A model generated the notes under the pieces. The model had not been told where the DNA came from. It saw only the letters and a list, made by a program, of their open reading frames with translations, and searched no databases. The translations under genes were made by a program, and so were the position numbers. From Caldilineaceae bacterium (GTDB lineage Bacteria; Chloroflexota; Anaerolineae; Caldilineales; Caldilineaceae): a stretch of DNA of 64,000 nt. Position 1 is the stretch's first letter; each line of letters opens with the position of its first letter. Below are positions 61,256 to 64,000 of the stretch, in pieces. The DNA lies in the NCBI GenBank assembly GCA_022824025.1, contig JAJEBF010000051.1, forward strand, positions 20,578 through 84,577. Reading direction: 5' to 3'.

Positions 61256-63454
61256 ATGTCGAAACTCGCCCTCTACGCAGACAATCAATCCGTCCGCATC
61301 GTGACCGGCGCCTGCCCGCACGACTGCCCCGATACATGCAGCTGGCAGATCGCTGTGGACCGCGCAAACGAGCGGGCGCTCGATATCTGGGGCCTTGCCG
61401 ACCACCCGGTGACGCAGGGCGCCCTCTGCGGCAAGGTCGACCGCTATCTCGAGCGCGTCTATCACGCCGACAGGCTCACCCACCCGCTGCGCCGCGCCGG
61501 GCCCAAAGGCAGCGGCCGCTTCGAACGCATCTCCTGGCGCCAGGCGCTGACGGAGATCGCGGCGCGCCTGCAGAGCATAAACAACGAATGGGGACCGGAA
61601 GCGGTTCTGCCCTATGCCTACGGCGGTACGATGGGCTTTCTGCAGCAACACTGCATGTCCGACCGCTTCTTCCAGCAGATGGGGGCAAGCCGTCTGGCGT
61701 ATACGATCTGCTCCGAGGCCGGATTTGAAGGATATCTCTACACAATCGGCGCCACGGTCGGAATCGAACCGGAAGATTACGCGCACGCACGCCTGATCCT
61801 GATCTGGGGCAGCAACACCCTGACGAGCAACCTGCATCTGTGGCCCTTCATCCAGCAGGCGCGCAAACAGGGCGCGCGCGTCATCGTCATCGATCCGGCC
61901 CGCACCCGCACCGCCAAGGCCGCCGACGAGTGGCTGCCCATCCGCCCCGGCGCAGACGGCGCCCTCGCGCTGGCGATGATGCACGAGATCATCAATGCCG
62001 GGCTGCACGACCACGACTATGTGACGGCCCATACCGTCGGTTTCGAGCAGCTGGCCGAACGCGTCCAGGAGTGGCCGCCGCAGCGGGCCGCGCAGATCAC
62101 CGGCATCCCCGCCGAGCGGATCCGCCAACTGGCGCGGGACTATGCCGCGACGAAACCGGCCGCGATCCGGGTCAACTACGGCATGCAGCGCCACTACGGC
62201 GGCGGCATGGCAATGCGCAACATCACCTGTCTTCCCGCGCTCGTCGGCGCATGGCGGGAACAGGGCGGCGGCATCCAGCTCAGCGTCAGCGGGCAGTTGC
62301 GCCACCTCGAAAAGAGCGGGCTGCAGCGGCCCGACCTTCTCGCCGGACGCTTCCCCCGCACCATCAACATGAACCGCCTCGGCGACGCGCTCAGCCTCGA
62401 CCGGACACGCCTCGCCGCCGCGCACTACGCGCCCCGGCCCGTGGACCGCAAGCCCGCGCCCGACGCGGCCGGCCCGCCGGTGAAAGCGCTCTTCGTCTAC
62501 AACTGCAATCCCGCCGCCGTCGCCCCCGACCAGTCTTCGGTCCGCGCCGGCCTGGCGCGCGAGGACCTGCTCACCGTCGTCCTCGAACATTTCCAGACCG
62601 ACACCGCCGACTACGCCGACTATCTTCTGCCCGCCACCACGCAGGCCGAACACTGGGACCTGCAACGCATGTACGGCCATCATTACATGGCGCTCAACCG
62701 GCCCGCGATCCCGCCCGTGGGCGAAGCGCGGCCCAACAGCGCCATCTTCCGCGGCCTTGCGCAGGCAATGGGCTACACCGACAGCGGCTTTTACGAAGAT
62801 GACGAAACCATCCTGCGCAACTTCGTCGAGACGCAGCGCCATCCCCTCTACGAAACGGTCACCTGGGATGCCCTGCTGGAGAAAGGGTTCGTGCGTCTCA
62901 ACCTGCCCCAGCCCTATCTTCCCTTCGCGGAGGGCAACTTCCCCACCCCGAGCGGCAAGTGCGAATTCTACAGTGAGCGCATGGCGCAGGACGGCTACGA
63001 TCCTCTGCCCGCCTACACGCCCCCGAAGAGCGAGGAGAGAGGGGCAAGGCGGGAGGAAAGAAAGAACGGCAGCGCGCCGGCGAACCAGGACGCGCAGTCG
63101 CTGGCCTGCATCTCGCCGCCGGCCCACTCATTCCTCAACTCCTCCTTCTCGCATCTGGAGCGTTTCCGCGGCCGCGAGCGGGAACCACTGCTCTGGATCC
63201 ACCCCCAGGACGCGGCCGCCCGCCGCATCGAAGAGGGCGCCTGGCTGCGCGTCTGGAACGAGCTCGGCGAAGTCGAGCTCACTGCCCGCGTCACCGAAGA
63301 GATCATGGCCGGCACGGTCCTCGCCCCCGGCATCTGGTGGAACAAGCACAGCCCCGACGGCCGCAACGTCAACCAGCTCACCCCGCAGGACGAGACCGAC
63401 ATGGGCGCATCAGCCAGCTTCTACGACGTGCGCGTCTTCGTCGAGCCCGCGTAG
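61256..63454 (+). CDS. Molybdopterin-dependent oxidoreductase with N-terminal [4Fe-4S] site
   Basis: A 732-residue DMSO-reductase-superfamily enzyme. The iron-sulfur motif is C-x3-C-x3-C-x29-C (Cys20, 24, 28, 58; CPHDCPDTC then GALCGK). Molybdopterin-binding segments: RISWRQALTEI, YTICSEAGFEG (candidate Cys or Ser molybdenum ligand), ILIWGSNTLTSN, VIDPARTRTAKAADEWLPIRPGADGALALAMMH, and the C-terminal domain with FLNSSF and GIWWNKHSPDG. No Tat signal is seen, so cytoplasmic. ATG at 61256 is preferred over a long low-complexity extension. A Glu/Arg-rich insertion near residues 590-606 comes from a period-7 tract. Electron donor unknown. Confidence 0.9.
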   Translation: MSKLALYADNQSVRIVTGACPHDCPDTCSWQIAVDRANERALDIWGLADHPVTQGALCGKVDRYLERVYHADRLTHPLRRAGPKGSGRFERISWRQALTEIAARLQSINNEWGPEAVLPYAYGGTMGFLQQHCMSDRFFQQMGASRLAYTICSEAGFEGYLYTIGATVGIEPEDYAHARLILIWGSNTLTSNLHLWPFIQQARKQGARVIVIDPARTRTAKAADEWLPIRPGADGALALAMMHEIINAGLHDHDYVTAHTVGFEQLAERVQEWPPQRAAQITGIPAERIRQLARDYAATKPAAIRVNYGMQRHYGGGMAMRNITCLPALVGAWREQGGGIQLSVSGQLRHLEKSGLQRPDLLAGRFPRTINMNRLGDALSLDRTRLAAAHYAPRPVDRKPAPDAAGPPVKALFVYNCNPAAVAPDQSSVRAGLAREDLLTVVLEHFQTDTADYADYLLPATTQAEHWDLQRMYGHHYMALNRPAIPPVGEARPNSAIFRGLAQAMGYTDSGFYEDDETILRNFVETQRHPLYETVTWDALLEKGFVRLNLPQPYLPFAEGNFPTPSGKCEFYSERMAQDGYDPLPAYTPPKSEERGARREERKNGSAPANQDAQSLACISPPAHSFLNSSFSHLERFRGREREPLLWIHPQDAAARRIEEGAWLRVWNELGEVELTARVTEEIMAGTVLAPGIWWNKHSPDGRNVNQLTPQDETDMGASASFYDVRVFVEPA
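63029..63070. repeat. Heptad-phased tract inside the molybdopterin gene (copy M)
   Basis: Units AGCGAGG, AGAGAGG, GGCAAGG, CGGGAGG, AAAGAAA, GAACGGC in the coding sequence; they encode a charged SEERGARREERKNG insertion just before the conserved C-terminal domain. Resembles the purine half of copy E. Confidence 0.65.
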
Positions 63455-64000
63455 GGGGTGGTGTATGTTTTGGAGGATTGCGAGGCGACGTTCTATTCCA
63501 ATAGAGGATCACTCCTTTCCTCCTGCCAAGCCGGTAGCGGAGCAACCACAGAAAGGGAGCGATATCTCTCGAAAGGAACGCGAGGCCCACGGCAGAGGAT
63601 TTTTGCGGCAGAGACGTATGATAAAGTTCTGGGGATTCTGGCTCAGAACAAACTGTCCAGTCATGTCGGAGATGACCATGTCAATCTGAAATGAAGGTGA
63701 GAGGGTCTGGAAGAAGGTGAAAGTGTGGGGATCATTTTGCAATCGTGGATCTGCTATCCCATCAGCTATGCCGGGCCAAAGAGCTTGCTCTAAGTCATGA
63801 TCGAGGCCGACCACGACGGCTGTGTATCGAGTTGGCATGGCGTCTGTCGCCCGACTCCGACGGCGACGATTCGGACAGTGTGCATTAGGAAGATGGCCAT
63901 GGCTTTGCGGTGCTGCGATTTTGCCCGTCTTATGTGAACTCGTTGTCGCTCCTGTCCGGCCCGTAACCGAGCGGGAAGCGGCATCCGACTTTAGAAGGTT
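63455..64000. other. Unassigned right-end region
   Basis: About 545 bp after the molybdopterin gene with lower GC than the preceding gene. Several short frames exist on both strands (for example 63509-63838 minus, 109 codons) but none shows a recognisable domain, ribosome site or typical codon use. It may be the flank of a mobile or degenerate gene cut by the window edge. I do not call a gene. Confidence 0.3.

Noticed and set aside
63509..63838. Gene of 109 codons on the minus strand at the right end
   Set aside because: No recognisable domain, ribosome site or typical codon use; overlapping frames on the other strand are equally open.

Overview
The window is a high-GC (roughly 60%) bacterial chromosome segment carrying about 50 genes, most of them on the minus strand. 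No rRNA, tRNA or CRISPR array was found. The gene mix is RNase J, FtsK/SpoIIIE, tandem GSI-alpha and GSI-beta glutamine synthetases, actinomycete-type xylose isomerase, a MacB-like ABC system, and many Gfo/Idh/MocA oxidoreductases, sugar isomerases, sulfatases and a phytanoyl-CoA dioxygenase. This fits a Chloroflexota lineage such as Anaerolineae or Caldilineae, but that placement is an inference from content only.

Layout. 1-14.9 kb: sugar catabolism (five xylose-isomerase-like TIM-barrel proteins, a 2-hydroxyacid dehydrogenase, SDRs, a GH88 unsaturated glucuronyl hydrolase, a Gfo/Idh/MocA protein). This run is interrupted by two lower-GC defence-type cassettes: a PARIS-like AriA/AriB pair at 2.5-4.4 kb and an AIPR-family nuclease with a small membrane protein at 5.5-7.8 kb. 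14.9-20.8 kb: PhyH dioxygenase, a restriction-modification locus headed by a Phd/YefM-like regulator, a Gfo/Idh/MocA protein and a zinc alcohol dehydrogenase. 20.9-27.1 kb: an adaptor / FtsX permease / two-ATPase export system, one ATPase carrying an AbrB-like tail. 27.6-33.4 kb: a sulfatase, a FemAB/BioF2-like acyltransferase, a two-domain surface protein and an internally deleted IS5-family remnant. 33.4-40.0 kb: an MFS transporter, xylB, xylA, a lactonase-type amidohydrolase, a RhaM-type mutarotase and a Gfo/Idh/MocA protein. 40.5-49.7 kb: a lone PD-(D/E)XK protein, a class III aminotransferase, a second sulfatase, and a GH32-like protein between two paralogous MFS transporters. 49.8-51.6 kb: an ATPase-PIN pair. 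51.7-63.5 kb: haloalkane-dehalogenase-like hydrolase, FtsK, RNase J, two glutamine synthetases and a molybdopterin oxidoreductase.

How it fits together. The catabolic genes look like a set for taking apart decorated, partly sulfated uronic-acid polysaccharides and deoxysugars: sulfatases remove sulfate, GH88 cleaves unsaturated uronyl ends, and isomerases, dehydrogenases, mutarotase/lactonase and xylA/xylB process the monomers. Defence-type genes are scattered as singletons or pairs among them rather than in one island.

Three non-coding signals stand out. (1) A family of intergenic sequences with a strict 7-bp period recurs at least twelve times, very often overlapping a stop codon, and once lies inside a coding sequence. 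(2) RNase J has a long leader with a good promoter, an intrinsic terminator ahead of the start codon and a second hairpin next to the ribosome binding site. (3) The Phd/YefM-MTase operon has a consensus-like promoter overlapped by a near-perfect 25-bp palindrome. All functional statements rest on reading motifs by eye; no database search was run.
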